A DNA stretch of 64,000 nucleotides, from assembly GCF_000960995.1 (NCBI RefSeq), contig NZ_CP009435.1, positions 620,001 through 684,000 of the forward strand, given 5' to 3'. Positions 19,988-28,857 of the stretch are shown one piece after another. Under the pieces are notes generated by a model that was not told where the DNA came from, made no database searches, and worked only from the letters and a program-made list of their open reading frames with translations. The stretch is from Burkholderia glumae LMG 2196 = ATCC 33617. Its GTDB lineage: Bacteria > Pseudomonadota > Gammaproteobacteria > Burkholderiales > Burkholderiaceae. Position 1 is the stretch's first letter. Each line of letters begins with the position of its first letter. A program made the translations under genes and the position numbers.

Positions 19988-20623
19988 ATGTCATCGCTTT
20001 CGACCACGCTCATCGATTTGCCTCTGTTCCCGCTGCGCACGGTGTTGTTCCCCGGCGGCCTGCTGCCGCTGAAGGTGTTTGAACAGCGCTACGTCGACAT
20101 GGTCCGTTCGTGCCTGCGCGATCATGCGCCGTTCGGCGTCTGCCTGCTCAAGAGCGGCCCAGAGGTCGCCCAGGACGACGCGGTATCGGTGCCGGAGGCG
20201 GTCGGCTGCATGGCCGAGATCATCGAATGCGATACCGGCGAGTTCGGCATGCTGCTGCTGCGCACCGTCGGCACGCGGCGTTTCCGGCTGCTCTCGCACC
20301 GCGTCGAGGCCAACGGCCTGCTGGTCGGCATCGCCGAGCCGCTCCCCGAGGACGAGCCGCTCGACGGCGAGCTGTCGATCGCGCAGTTCGGCGCCTGCGC
20401 GGAAGTGCTCGAGCGCATCGTCGGCGCGCTGCGCAACGTCAAGGCCGGCGAGCTGCCGTTTCTCGAGCCGTTCCATTTCGAGGATCCGACCTGGGTGTCG
20501 AACCGGCTCGCCGAGGTGCTGCCGCTCGATCTGCGCACGCGGCAGAAGCTGATGGAACTCCCCGGCGTCGGCGCGCGGATCGACGCCGTGCATCAGGTGC
20601 TCAAGCGCCACGACTGGCTGTGA
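19988..20623 (+). CDS. Lon N-terminal-domain (LON substrate-binding) protein
   Basis: A 211-residue protein that is only the substrate-binding domain of Lon protease: LPLFPLRTVLFPGGLLPLKVFE near its start is the family opening, and there is no AAA+ or protease part. Function is unclear; homologues are thought to bind proteins. CAAGGGGGC lies before the ATG. It ends convergently against mutY, 51 bases apart. Confidence 0.86.
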   Translation: MSSLSTTLIDLPLFPLRTVLFPGGLLPLKVFEQRYVDMVRSCLRDHAPFGVCLLKSGPEVAQDDAVSVPEAVGCMAEIIECDTGEFGMLLLRTVGTRRFRLLSHRVEANGLLVGIAEPLPEDEPLDGELSIAQFGACAEVLERIVGALRNVKAGELPFLEPFHFEDPTWVSNRLAEVLPLDLRTRQKLMELPGVGARIDAVHQVLKRHDWL

Positions 20624-20674
20624 GCGCACGGGCGGGGCGGCCCGGGCCGCCCCCCTGCCGCCCCTGAGCATCGG

Positions 20675-21784
20675 TCAGAGCAGCGTCCCGCTCAGGCTGT
20701 CGAGCAGCTTGCGCACGGGCGCCGGCACGCCGTACGCGTCGAGCCGCGCGAGCGGCACCCATTCGGTGTCGGCATCGGCCGCGCCGGCTTGGCCGCCCGA
20801 TGCCCTGCCGACCTCGGCGATGCGCGGCTCGATCTCGAGCCGGAAATGCGTGAACGTGTGCGTAAACGGCGCGAGCGAGATCACCGAATCGGCGCCGAAT
20901 GCGCGCACGCGCTGCAGCGCCGCCGCGTCGCCGTCCGCCTCGGGCAGGCTCCAGAGACCGCCCCAGACGCCGGCGGGCGGGCGCCGTTCGAGCAGCACGG
21001 CATCCCCGTCGCGCAGCACCAGCATCCAGGTGCGCCGCGTCGGCACCGCCTTCTTCGGCCGTGCCGCCGGCAGCTCGCGCTGGCGGCCGGTCGCATTGGC
21101 CACGCAGTCGGGCGCGAACGGGCAGCGCTGGCAGTCGGGCTTGCCGCGCCCGCACAGCGTCGCGCCGAGATCCATCAGGCCCTGCGTGTAGGCGCTGATG
21201 CCGGCATCGTCCTCGTCGCGCGGAAACAGCGTTTCGGCCAGCACCCACATGTCGTTCTCGACGCGCTTCTCGCCCGGAAACCCCTCCACGCCGAACACGC
21301 GCGCGAGCACGCGCTTGACGTTGCCGTCAAGGATCGGCGCGCGCGCACCGAACGCGAACGAGGCGATCGCGGCCGCGGTCGAGCGTCCGATGCCGGGCAA
21401 CTCGGCGAGTGCGTCGGGCGTTTGCGGAAAGCGCCCGCCATGCTGCTCGACCACCACCTGCGCGCAGCGATGCAGGTTACGCGCGCGCGTGTAATAGCCG
21501 AGCCCGGCCCACAGCGCCATCACGTCGTCGGCCGGCGCGGCGGCCAGCGCGGCGACCTCGGGAAAGCGCGCGAGAAACCGTTGGTAATACGGCACCACGG
21601 TCGAAACCTGGGTCTGCTGCAGCATGATTTCCGACAGCCAGATCCGGTACGGATCGCGCGTGTTCTGCCACGGCAGGTCGTGACGGCCGTGTTCGCGCTG
21701 CCAGGCGATCAGGCGGCGCGCGAAGCTCGCGTGCAGCGGGGTGGGCGGCGCGACCGGCGCCGCTCGGGTACGGGGAGGTTTCAA
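20675..21784 (-). CDS. mutY: A/G-specific adenine glycosylase MutY
   Basis: Removes A mispaired with 8-oxoguanine. The 369 residues have the helix-hairpin-helix LPGIGRSTAAAI, the iron-sulfur ligands C-x6-C-x2-C-x5-C (CGRGKPDC..CPFAPDC) and a C-terminal Nudix-like domain. No ATG or GTG fits between the mutM stop and the homology start; TTG at 21784 (reading LKPPRTRAAP), four bases after the mutM stop, is proposed, without a clear ribosome site. A GTG inside mutM at 21883 is the alternative. Confidence 0.92.
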   Translation of the reverse strand: MKPPRTRAAPVAPPTPLHASFARRLIAWQREHGRHDLPWQNTRDPYRIWLSEIMLQQTQVSTVVPYYQRFLARFPEVAALAAAPADDVMALWAGLGYYTRARNLHRCAQVVVEQHGGRFPQTPDALAELPGIGRSTAAAIASFAFGARAPILDGNVKRVLARVFGVEGFPGEKRVENDMWVLAETLFPRDEDDAGISAYTQGLMDLGATLCGRGKPDCQRCPFAPDCVANATGRQRELPAARPKKAVPTRRTWMLVLRDGDAVLLERRPPAGVWGGLWSLPEADGDAAALQRVRAFGADSVISLAPFTHTFTHFRLEIEPRIAEVGRASGGQAGAADADTEWVPLARLDAYGVPAPVRKLLDSLSGTLL

Positions 21785-21788
21785 GATA

Positions 21789-22616
21789 TCAACGCTGACA
21801 ATTCGGACAGAAATAGGTGGACCGCTGGCCCTGCACGATCTGGCGGATCGGCGTACCGCAGACGCGGCACGGCTCGCCGGCACGATCGTAGACGAAGCAG
21901 TCGAGCTGGAAGTAGCCGCTTTCGCCGTTGCTGCCGACGAAATCGCGCAAGGTGCTGCCGCCGCGCTCGATCGCGTCGGCCAGCGTCGCGCGCACCGCCT
22001 CGGCGAGCCGCTGGTAGCGCGGCAGCGACACGCGGCCGGCGGCCGTGGTCGGCCGGATGCCGGCGCGGAACAGGCTTTCGGAGGCGTAAATATTGCCGAC
22101 GCCCACCACGATGTCGCCCGCCAGCAGCGCCTGCTTCACCGAAACGGTGCGCCCCCGCGTGCGCCGGAACAGGAGCTCGGGCGTGAAGAGCGGCGAGAAC
22201 GGCTCGACGCCGAGGCTCGTGAGGAGCGGATGCCGGTGGATGTCGCCGGACTCGCGCGCGTGCCAGAGCACGGCGCCGAACCGGCGCGGATCGCGAAAGC
22301 GCAGCACGCATTCGTCGAACACCCAGTCGATGTGGTCGTGCTTCCTGGCCTCGGGCGGCTCGCCCCCGGGCAGCACGCGCAGCGTACCGGTCATGCCGAG
22401 ATGGACGATGAACCAGCCGGCATCCACCTCGAACAGCAGATACTTGCCGCGCCGCTCGACACGCAGCACCTCGCGCGCCTCGAGCGCGGCGGCGAGGTTG
22501 TCGGGCACCGGCCAGCGCAGCGTGGCGGTGCGCACGTCGACGCGCCTGACGCGCCGTCCGGTGACGAAGGGTTCGATTCCGCGGCGGGTAACCTCGACTT
22601 CCGGCAACTCTGGCAT
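21789..22616 (-). CDS. mutM: Formamidopyrimidine-DNA glycosylase
   Basis: Excises 8-oxoguanine and Fapy lesions, with lyase activity through the N-terminal proline. The 275 residues begin with the catalytic (M)PELPEVE and end with the zinc finger CRVC..CPNC. It is upstream of mutY on the same strand, four bases apart, so two steps of the 8-oxoguanine (GO) system are co-expressed. Promoter and TPR gene lie divergently across an 87-base gap. Confidence 0.97.
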   Translation of the reverse strand: MPELPEVEVTRRGIEPFVTGRRVRRVDVRTATLRWPVPDNLAAALEAREVLRVERRGKYLLFEVDAGWFIVHLGMTGTLRVLPGGEPPEARKHDHIDWVFDECVLRFRDPRRFGAVLWHARESGDIHRHPLLTSLGVEPFSPLFTPELLFRRTRGRTVSVKQALLAGDIVVGVGNIYASESLFRAGIRPTTAAGRVSLPRYQRLAEAVRATLADAIERGGSTLRDFVGSNGESGYFQLDCFVYDRAGEPCRVCGTPIRQIVQGQRSTYFCPNCQR

Positions 22617-22656
22617 GGTTTTGTGGTCTGTGTGTGGCTGGTGCGATGGTGCGCGT

Positions 22657-22678
22657 ATTGTAGCGAGCGCGTTACAAT
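22657..22678. promoter_or_regulatory. Symmetric divergent -10 pair between mutM and TPR gene
   Basis: ATTGTA-N10-TACAAT is an inverted repeat. TACAAT at 22673-22678 is a -10 for the TPR gene (ATG 26 bases on), and the reverse complement of ATTGTA at 22657-22662 is a -10 for mutM. The two promoters would face apart and overlap. Confidence 0.45.
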
Positions 22679-22703
22679 CGACCGAAACCTCGAACGGATT
22701 TCC

Positions 22704-24548
22704 ATGACCTTGCCCTCGACGCTGTCCCCGAAGCGCTCCGCCGCCCGCGCGCGCCGCGCGTTCGCCTTTCCGGTTCGCCGCGCCCTCGGCGCCGCGCTTG
22801 TCGCCGCTTGGACGTTCGGCGCGGTTGCCGCGCATGCCCAGACTCCCGCCGACGCACCGGCTGCCGGCGCGTCCGACGCGCTGGCGCAAAGCGCGTTCTC
22901 GCCGGCCTTTCCCGAAGAGAAAAAGGATCTGCCGAACGTGCCGCTGACGGCGCAGATCGTCTACCAGGTGCTCGCGGCCGAGGTCGCGCTGCAGCGCTCG
23001 CAGCCGGCGCCCGCATACCAGACCTACCTCGCGCTGGCACGCGACACGAAGGACCCGCGCATGGCGCAGCGGGCCACCGAGATCGCGCTGGCGGCCCAGA
23101 GCCCGGCCGACGCGCTTGCCGCGGCAAATCTGTGGCGCCAGTTCGCGCCCGACTCGAACCGCGCCTCGCAGGTCGACTCGGCGCTGCTGGTGCTGGCCGG
23201 CAAGCCGGCCGAAGCCGAGCCGCTGCTCGCGCGCGAGCTCGCGCGCGCCAACGGCGAGAATCGCGGCGACGCGCTGCTCGCGCTGCAGGCGCTGATTTCG
23301 CGCGGCCCGAACCGGGTCGAGGGCCTGACGGTGCTGCAGGATCTGCTCAAGAACGACCTCGATCGCCCCGAGGCGCAGCTGGCCATCGCACGCCAGCAGC
23401 TCGCCACCGACGACCGGGCGGGCGCCGTCGCCTCGCTGAAGCAGGCGCTGAAGTTGCGGCCCGACTACCTGCCGGCGGCCCTGATGCTCTCGCAGATGGG
23501 TCCCGACGAGCGCGCGGTCGGCGTGGCCTCGTTCGAGAAGTTCGTCCAGCAGAATCCGAAGTCGCGCGAAGGACGCCTCGCGCTGGCGCAGCTCTATCTG
23601 GCCGACAACCGCCTCGAGGACGCACAGAAGCAGTTCGAGGCGATGCGCAGGAACGATCCGAAGGAACCGGCGCCGCTGATGGCGCTCGCGCTCGTCAAGA
23701 TCCAGGAAAAGCATTACGACGACGCGCAGGCCGACCTGAAGCAGTACATCGAACTCGCCCAGAAGCGCCAGGGCGCCGATGTCGGCCAGGCCTACGTCTA
23801 CCTTGCGCAGATCGCGATCGAGCAGAACGACGATGCGCAAGCCTCGCAATGGCTCGACAAGATCGACGCGTCGAGCCCGCATTACATCCCGGCCCAGGTC
23901 ACGCGCGCGCAACTGCTCGCCAAGCAGGGCAAAACCGACGAGGCCCGCCAGGTGCTGGCCGGCATCCAGGTCTCCGATCCGCACGACGCGGCCGTGATCG
24001 CGCGCACCGACGCGTCGCTGCTGTTCGCCGCCAAGCGCTACCGCGAGGCGGCCGACCGGCTGGCGCAGGCCGTCGAGCAGTTCCCCGACGATCCCGACCT
24101 GCGCTACGACTATGCGATGGCCTGCGAGAAGATCGGCCAGTACACGACCATGGAGCAGCAGCTGCGCCTGCTGATCAGCGCCCAGCCGGACAGCCCGCAG
24201 GCTTACAACGCGCTCGGCTACTCGCTCGCGGACCGCAACGAGCGCCTGCCCGAGGCGAACAAGCTGATCGAGCGCGCCAGCGCGCTCGCGCCCAAGGATG
24301 CGTTCATCATGGACAGCCTCGGCTGGGTCAAGTACCGGCTCGGCGACAACGCCGCCGCCGCCAAGATCCTGACGCAGGCCTATGCGCTGCAGCCGAACGC
24401 CGAGATCGGCGCGCACCTCGGCGAAGTGCTCTGGAAGAGCGGCCAGCGGGACAAGGCCCGCGAAGTCTGGCGTGCTGCGCAAAAGCTCGAGCCCGACAAC
24501 GACACGCTCGTCAGCACGCTCAAGCGCTTCGGGGTGAACGGGCTGTGA
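22704..24548 (+). CDS. Secreted tetratricopeptide-repeat protein
   Basis: A 614-residue protein with a signal peptide (cut near AHA-Q at residue 45) followed by a helical solenoid of TPR units (for example AQLAIARQQLATDDRAGAVA and AYNALGYSLADRNERLPEAN). The function is not known; such proteins often scaffold envelope complexes. It overlaps lolB by four bases (GTGA), so an envelope-lipoprotein role is plausible. There is no lipobox, hence it is likely periplasmic. Confidence 0.82.
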   Translation: MTLPSTLSPKRSAARARRAFAFPVRRALGAALVAAWTFGAVAAHAQTPADAPAAGASDALAQSAFSPAFPEEKKDLPNVPLTAQIVYQVLAAEVALQRSQPAPAYQTYLALARDTKDPRMAQRATEIALAAQSPADALAAANLWRQFAPDSNRASQVDSALLVLAGKPAEAEPLLARELARANGENRGDALLALQALISRGPNRVEGLTVLQDLLKNDLDRPEAQLAIARQQLATDDRAGAVASLKQALKLRPDYLPAALMLSQMGPDERAVGVASFEKFVQQNPKSREGRLALAQLYLADNRLEDAQKQFEAMRRNDPKEPAPLMALALVKIQEKHYDDAQADLKQYIELAQKRQGADVGQAYVYLAQIAIEQNDDAQASQWLDKIDASSPHYIPAQVTRAQLLAKQGKTDEARQVLAGIQVSDPHDAAVIARTDASLLFAAKRYREAADRLAQAVEQFPDDPDLRYDYAMACEKIGQYTTMEQQLRLLISAQPDSPQAYNALGYSLADRNERLPEANKLIERASALAPKDAFIMDSLGWVKYRLGDNAAAAKILTQAYALQPNAEIGAHLGEVLWKSGQRDKAREVWRAAQKLEPDNDTLVSTLKRFGVNGL

Positions 24549-25180
24549 GCACCACGATTCGAACCGGCGCGCGGCTCGCGCGCCACGCTTGCGCCGTGCT
24601 CGCCGCGGGCGCCCTGCTGGCCGGCTGCGCGACGCGCCCCCAGCCGCCCGCCGGCACGGCGGCGCTCAGCGCCACCAGCGCCACCAGCGCCGACACGATC
24701 ATGACGCAGGCCGCGCACGCCTACACGGGCCGCTTCTCGGTCCGCTACGACGACCGGCTCGGCAAGCAGCAGAACGTCTACGGCAACTTCGACTGGCAGG
24801 AAACCGGCAACGTCATCACGCTCGAACTGCGCAGCCCGCTCGGCCAGACGCTCGCGGTAGTCCGCTCGTCGCCGCAGCGCGCCTCGCTCGAGATGCCGGG
24901 CCGCGCGCCGCGTTTTGCCGGTGACGTCGGGCAGCTGATGCAGGACACGCTCGGCTTCTCGCTGCCGCTCGACGGCCTGCGCTACTGGATGCTGCCGCGG
25001 CCGTCGCCGGGCTCGCCGGCCGACATCACGGGCGATGCCTCGCACCCGAAGCAGATCCGCCAGGACGGCTGGACCATCGACTACCGCGCCTACGCGGACG
25101 CGCCCGCCACCGGCGTCAGGCGGCTCGATCTCACGCGCGCCGAACCTCCGCTCGACATCAAGCTGGTGCTGGATCGCTGA
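24545..25180 (+). CDS. lolB: Outer-membrane lipoprotein insertase LolB
   Basis: Receives lipoproteins from LolA and anchors them in the outer membrane. The 211 residues carry a signal peptide with lipobox LLAGC (Cys near residue 27) and the LolB core (YTGRFSVRYDD, NVYGNFDWQ). The start is GTG, overlapping the TPR stop. It is followed by ispE 37 bases on, the usual lolB-ispE order. Confidence 0.93.
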   Translation: MSTTIRTGARLARHACAVLAAGALLAGCATRPQPPAGTAALSATSATSADTIMTQAAHAYTGRFSVRYDDRLGKQQNVYGNFDWQETGNVITLELRSPLGQTLAVVRSSPQRASLEMPGRAPRFAGDVGQLMQDTLGFSLPLDGLRYWMLPRPSPGSPADITGDASHPKQIRQDGWTIDYRAYADAPATGVRRLDLTRAEPPLDIKLVLDR

Positions 25181-25217
25181 GCCGCGCACTCCGTTTTCCG
25201 CCACGAAGTCCCGAAGC

Positions 25218-26096
25218 ATGACCGATACCTCCCGCGCGCTGCGCAACTGCCTCGCCCCCGCGAAGCTCAACCTGTTCCTGCACATCACCGGCCGCCGCCC
25301 AGACGGCTATCACGCGCTGCAGACCGTGTTCCAGCTGCTCGACTGGGGCGACACGCTGCATTACACGCGACGCGACGACGGCGTCGTGCGCCGCGTCACC
25401 GAAGTGGCGGGCGTCCCCGAGGACGGCGACCTCGTGGTGCGCGCCGCGCGGCTGCTGCAGGCGCATACCGGCACCGCGCTCGGCGTCGACATCGAGATCG
25501 ACAAGGTGCTGCCGATGGGCGCCGGTCTCGGCGGCGGCAGTTCGGACGCGGCCACCACGCTGCTCGCGCTGAACCGCCTCTGGGAGCTGAACCTGCCGCG
25601 CACCGAACTGCAGGCGCTGGCGGTGAAACTGGGCGCCGACGTGCCGTTCTTCGTGTTCGGAAAAAATGCGTTTGCGGAGGGTATCGGAGAAGCATTGGAG
25701 CAGGTAGAATTGCCGACTCGCTGGTTCCTGGTTGTGACGCCTCGGGTTCACGTACCGACCGCCGAAATTTTTTCGGATAAGTCGTTGACAAGAGATTCGA
25801 AGCCAATCACAATTACGGACTTTCTTGCACAGCAAAGCAGCAAGGGTTGGCCAGACAGCTTCGGTCAAAACGACATGCAGGCGGTTGTGACAAAGAAGTA
25901 CGCGGAAGTTGCAAAGGCGGTCGAAGCATTGTATGATTTGACCCCCGCGCGGATGACCGGCTCTGGAGCTAGCGTGTTTGCAGCGTTCAGCAGCAGGAGC
26001 GAAGCAGAAGCGGCGCAAGCCAAACTGCCGGCCGGCTGGAACAGCGCAGTTTCCGGAAGCCTGGGTACTCATCCCCTCTTTGCTTTCGCGTTCTAA
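25218..26096 (+). CDS. ispE: 4-diphosphocytidyl-2-C-methyl-D-erythritol kinase
   Basis: GHMP kinase of the MEP isoprenoid route. The 292 residues have APAKLNLFLHITG at the start and the ATP loop PMGAGLGGGSSDAA near residue 100; the C-terminal motif TGSGASVFAAF is intact. The base composition drops inside the gene: 25741-25860 is about half GC while the first 400 bases are strongly GC-rich. The protein stays intact across this change. Confidence 0.96.
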   Translation: MTDTSRALRNCLAPAKLNLFLHITGRRPDGYHALQTVFQLLDWGDTLHYTRRDDGVVRRVTEVAGVPEDGDLVVRAARLLQAHTGTALGVDIEIDKVLPMGAGLGGGSSDAATTLLALNRLWELNLPRTELQALAVKLGADVPFFVFGKNAFAEGIGEALEQVELPTRWFLVVTPRVHVPTAEIFSDKSLTRDSKPITITDFLAQQSSKGWPDSFGQNDMQAVVTKKYAEVAKAVEALYDLTPARMTGSGASVFAAFSSRSEAEAAQAKLPAGWNSAVSGSLGTHPLFAFAF

Positions 26097-26147
26097 GTTT
26101 TGCTGCATCGGATGTCCTACACTTCCGGTGAAGCTCGTAGTTGAGTG

Positions 26148-26225
26148 TAGGGGAGTCGCCAAGTTGGTCAAGGCACCGGATTTTGATTCCGGCATGCGAG
26201 GGTTCGAGTCCTTCCTCCCCTGCCA
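26148..26225 (+). tRNA. tRNA-Gln (anticodon TTG), CCA encoded
   Basis: A cloverleaf can be drawn: acceptor TAGGGGA with TCCCCTG (first pair T-G), anticodon stem CCGGA/TCCGG around the loop TTTTGAT with anticodon TTG, T arm GAGGG-TTCGAGT-CCTTC and an encoded CCA. It sits between ispE and prs, a position conserved in Burkholderia. Confidence 0.96.
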
Positions 26226-26270
26226 AAGTTTCTTCTGTCATTCCCGCCCCCAGCCCGAAGCAGGTTCATG

Positions 26271-27227
26271 ATGAGCAGCCATGACGGCCTGATGGTTTTC
26301 ACTGGCAACGCAAACCCCGCGCTTGCACAGAAAGTCGTCGACAATCTCGGAATTCCTCTTGGCAAGGCCATGGTCAGCCGTTTCTCGGACGGTGAAATCC
26401 AGGTCGAAATCCAGGAAAACGTGCGCGGCAAGGACATCTTCGTCCTGCAATCGACCTGCGCGCCAGCGAACGACAACCTGATGGAACTGATGATCATGGT
26501 CGATGCGCTCAAGCGCGCATCCGCAGGCCGGATCACCGCTGCCATCCCCTACTTCGGCTACGCACGCCAGGATCGCCGCCCGCGTTCGGCGCGCGTCGCG
26601 ATTTCGGCGAAGATCGTCGCGAACATGCTGGAAATCGCCGGCGTCGAGCGAATCATCACGATGGATCTGCATGCCGACCAGATCCAGGGCTTCTTCGACA
26701 TTCCCGTCGACAACATCTACGCCACGCCGATCCTGCTGGGCGACCTGCGCAAGCAGAACCACCAGGATCTGCTGGTGGTGTCGCCGGACGTCGGCGGCGT
26801 GGTGCGCGCGCGTGCGCTCGCCAAGCAGCTGAACTGCGATCTCGCGATCATCGACAAGCGTCGCCCGAAGGCGAACGTCGCCGAGGTGATGAACATCATC
26901 GGTGAAGTCGAAGGCCGCACCTGCGTGATCATGGACGACATGGTCGATACGGCCGGCACGCTCTGCAAGGCCGCGCAAGTGCTGAAGGAACGCGGCGCGA
27001 AGCGCGTGTTCGCCTATGCCACGCACCCGGTGCTGTCGGGCGGCGCGGCCGCGCGCATCGACGCGTCGGAGCTCGACGAGCTCGTCGTCACCGACACCAT
27101 CCCGCTGTCGGCCGAGTCGCTCGGCTGCGCGAAGATCCGGGCGCTGTCGAGCGCCGATCTGCTCGCCGAAACGTTCGCGCGGATCCGCCGCGGCGATTCG
27201 GTGATGTCGCTGTTCGCCGAGTCCTGA
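26271..27227 (+). CDS. prs: Ribose-phosphate pyrophosphokinase (PRPP synthetase)
   Basis: Makes PRPP for nucleotides, His and Trp. The 318 residues begin MSSHDGLMVFTGNANPALAQ and hold the PRPP loop VIMDDMVDTAGTL and the Mg-binding segment DLHADQIQGFFDIP. Two tandem ATGs exist (26268, 26271); the second gives the usual length. It is followed by a strong terminator. Confidence 0.97.
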   Translation: MSSHDGLMVFTGNANPALAQKVVDNLGIPLGKAMVSRFSDGEIQVEIQENVRGKDIFVLQSTCAPANDNLMELMIMVDALKRASAGRITAAIPYFGYARQDRRPRSARVAISAKIVANMLEIAGVERIITMDLHADQIQGFFDIPVDNIYATPILLGDLRKQNHQDLLVVSPDVGGVVRARALAKQLNCDLAIIDKRRPKANVAEVMNIIGEVEGRTCVIMDDMVDTAGTLCKAAQVLKERGAKRVFAYATHPVLSGGAAARIDASELDELVVTDTIPLSAESLGCAKIRALSSADLLAETFARIRRGDSVMSLFAES

Positions 27228-27294
27228 TCGCGGCACAGCGGTTCGCGTGGCGGCTCACGCCGGCGCGCGAATCCAAGGTATTCGGTTGTACGTG

Positions 27295-27323
27295 AAAAGC
27301 GAAGCGTCCGCGCTTCGCTTTTT
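27295..27323 (+). terminator. Terminator after prs
   Basis: AAAAGCGAAGCG and CGCTTCGCTTTT pair perfectly around TCCG and run into five T. It separates prs from rplY. Confidence 0.88.
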
Positions 27324-27330
27324 GCACATC

Positions 27331-27376
27331 GGCCCGGAAGGACGAAACCCGGGCCGCATCAAGGGCCGAAAGGCCC
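27331..27376 (+). other. Two hairpins in the rplY leader
   Basis: GGCCCGG (27331-27337) pairs with CCGGGCC (27349-27355), and GGGCC (27363-27367) pairs with GGCCC (27372-27376) across a GAAA tetraloop. Neither is followed by a T run, so these look like leader-RNA structure, possibly autoregulatory for L25, rather than terminators. Confidence 0.4.
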
Positions 27377-27416
27377 CATTACACTGCCTGGTCGCGGGCA
27401 GTCATTGGAGAAAGTC

Positions 27417-28031
27417 ATGAAAGTCGTCGCTTTCGAGCGTACTCAGCAAGGTACGGGTGCGAGCCGCCGCCTGCGTAACACCGGCAAGACCACGGGTATC
27501 GTGTACGGCGGTGAAGCAGCCCCGCAAATGATCGAACTCGATCACAACGCCCTGTGGCACGCCCTGAAGAAGGAAGCCTTCCATTCGTCGATCCTCGATC
27601 TCGAAGTGGCCGGCAAGTCGCAAAGCGTCCTGCTGCGCGACGTGCAATACCATCCGTTCCGCCAGCTCGTGCTGCACGTGGACTTCCAGCGCGTCGACGC
27701 CTCGAAGAAGCTGCACACGAAGGTGCCGGTCCACTTCCTGAACGCGGAAGTCAGCCCGGCGGTGAAGCTGTCGAGCGCGGTCGTCTCGCACGTCATCACC
27801 GAACTCGACGTCGAGTGCCTGCCCTCGGCCCTGCCGGAATTCCTCGAAGTCGATCTGTCGAAGCTCGAGGCCGGCCAGTCGGTCCACGCCAAGGACATCA
27901 CGCTGCCGAACGGCGTCGCGCTGGTGGCACACATCGACGCGGAAAACCCCGTGATCGCGACTGCCACGATCCCGGCTGGCGCCGTCTCGGACGACGCCGC
28001 TGCCGGCGAAGGCGAAACGCCCGCTGCCTGA
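27417..28031 (+). CDS. rplY: 50S ribosomal protein L25/general stress protein Ctc
   Basis: Binds 5S rRNA in the large subunit. The 204 residues make this the long (CTC) form: an N-terminal L25 fold (MKVVAFERTQQGTGASRRLR) and a C-terminal beta domain (VPVHFLNAE and following). GGAGAAAGTC precedes the ATG. It lies between prs and pth, its usual place. Confidence 0.95.
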   Translation: MKVVAFERTQQGTGASRRLRNTGKTTGIVYGGEAAPQMIELDHNALWHALKKEAFHSSILDLEVAGKSQSVLLRDVQYHPFRQLVLHVDFQRVDASKKLHTKVPVHFLNAEVSPAVKLSSAVVSHVITELDVECLPSALPEFLEVDLSKLEAGQSVHAKDITLPNGVALVAHIDAENPVIATATIPAGAVSDDAAAGEGETPAA

Positions 28032-28080
28032 GCACGGCTTTCCGAGCCGCGCCCGCACCGTCCAGACGACGGTCCGAAGC

Positions 28081-28111
28081 AACCCGCCGCGGCTCGCCCG
28101 GCGGGTTTTTT
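28081..28111 (+). terminator. Terminator after rplY
   Basis: AACCCGCC pairs with GGCGGGTT and leads into a run of six T. Confidence 0.88.
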
Positions 28112-28167
28112 CATGGTCGTGCCCAAGCCGCTCACGCGGCCCGACCGGTCCAATCGGCCTCTTCATC

Positions 28168-28773
28168 ATGATCAAACTGATCGTCGGACTCGGCAATCCC
28201 GGCGCCGAATACACGGCGACGCGCCACAACGCCGGCTTCTGGTGCGTCGACCAGCTCGCGCGCGAAGCCGGCGCGACGCTGCGCGACGAGCGCCGCTTCC
28301 ATGGCCACTACGCGAAGGCCCGCCTGTACGGCGAGGAAGTCCACCTGCTCGAACCGCAGACCTACATGAACCGCTCGGGGCAGTCGGTCGTCGCGGTCGC
28401 GCAGTTCTTCAAGATCCTGCCCGACGAGATCCTCGTCGCGCACGACGAACTCGACCTGCCGCCCGGCGCCGTGAAGCTCAAGCTCGGCGGCGGCAGCGGC
28501 GGCCACAACGGGCTCAAGGACATCTCCGCGCATCTGTCCTCGCAGCAATACTGGCGGCTGCGGATCGGCATCGGCCATCCGCGCGACCTGATTCCCGAAG
28601 GCTCGCGCGCCGGCGCGAAACCCGACGTCGCGAACTTCGTGCTGAAGCCGCCGCGCCGCGAGGAACAGGACGTGATCGACGCGTCGATCGAGCGCGCGCT
28701 GGCGGTGATGCCGATCTTCGTGAAGGGCGAGGCCGAGCGCGCGGTGATGCAGTTGCACCGCAACGGCGCGTAG
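28168..28773 (+). CDS. pth: Peptidyl-tRNA hydrolase
   Basis: Frees tRNA from stalled peptidyl-tRNA. The 201 residues show NPGAEYTATRHNAGF with the catalytic His near residue 20, the Asp in AHDELDLPPG and GGSGGHNGLK. A rho-independent-like hairpin follows. Confidence 0.97.
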   Translation: MIKLIVGLGNPGAEYTATRHNAGFWCVDQLAREAGATLRDERRFHGHYAKARLYGEEVHLLEPQTYMNRSGQSVVAVAQFFKILPDEILVAHDELDLPPGAVKLKLGGGSGGHNGLKDISAHLSSQQYWRLRIGIGHPRDLIPEGSRAGAKPDVANFVLKPPRREEQDVIDASIERALAVMPIFVKGEAERAVMQLHRNGA

Positions 28774-28774
28774 C

Positions 28775-28802
28775 GCGCCCCGCACGGGGCGCGGCGAGTT
28801 TT
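28775..28802 (+). terminator. Terminator-like hairpin after pth
   Basis: GCGCCCC pairs with GGGGCGC around GCAC; TTTT follows only after a further six bases, so it may be weak. Confidence 0.55.
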
Positions 28803-28857
28803 GCGCCGTGCGCGCCCGGCCTGCGTTAATCTGCTCGTTTTCAGTCAGGAGCCCGTG

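Noticed and set aside
21789..24482. Minus-strand frame joining the TPR antisense to mutM
   Set aside because: mutM homology starts at PELPEVE (22616); the upstream part is a shadow of the TPR gene.
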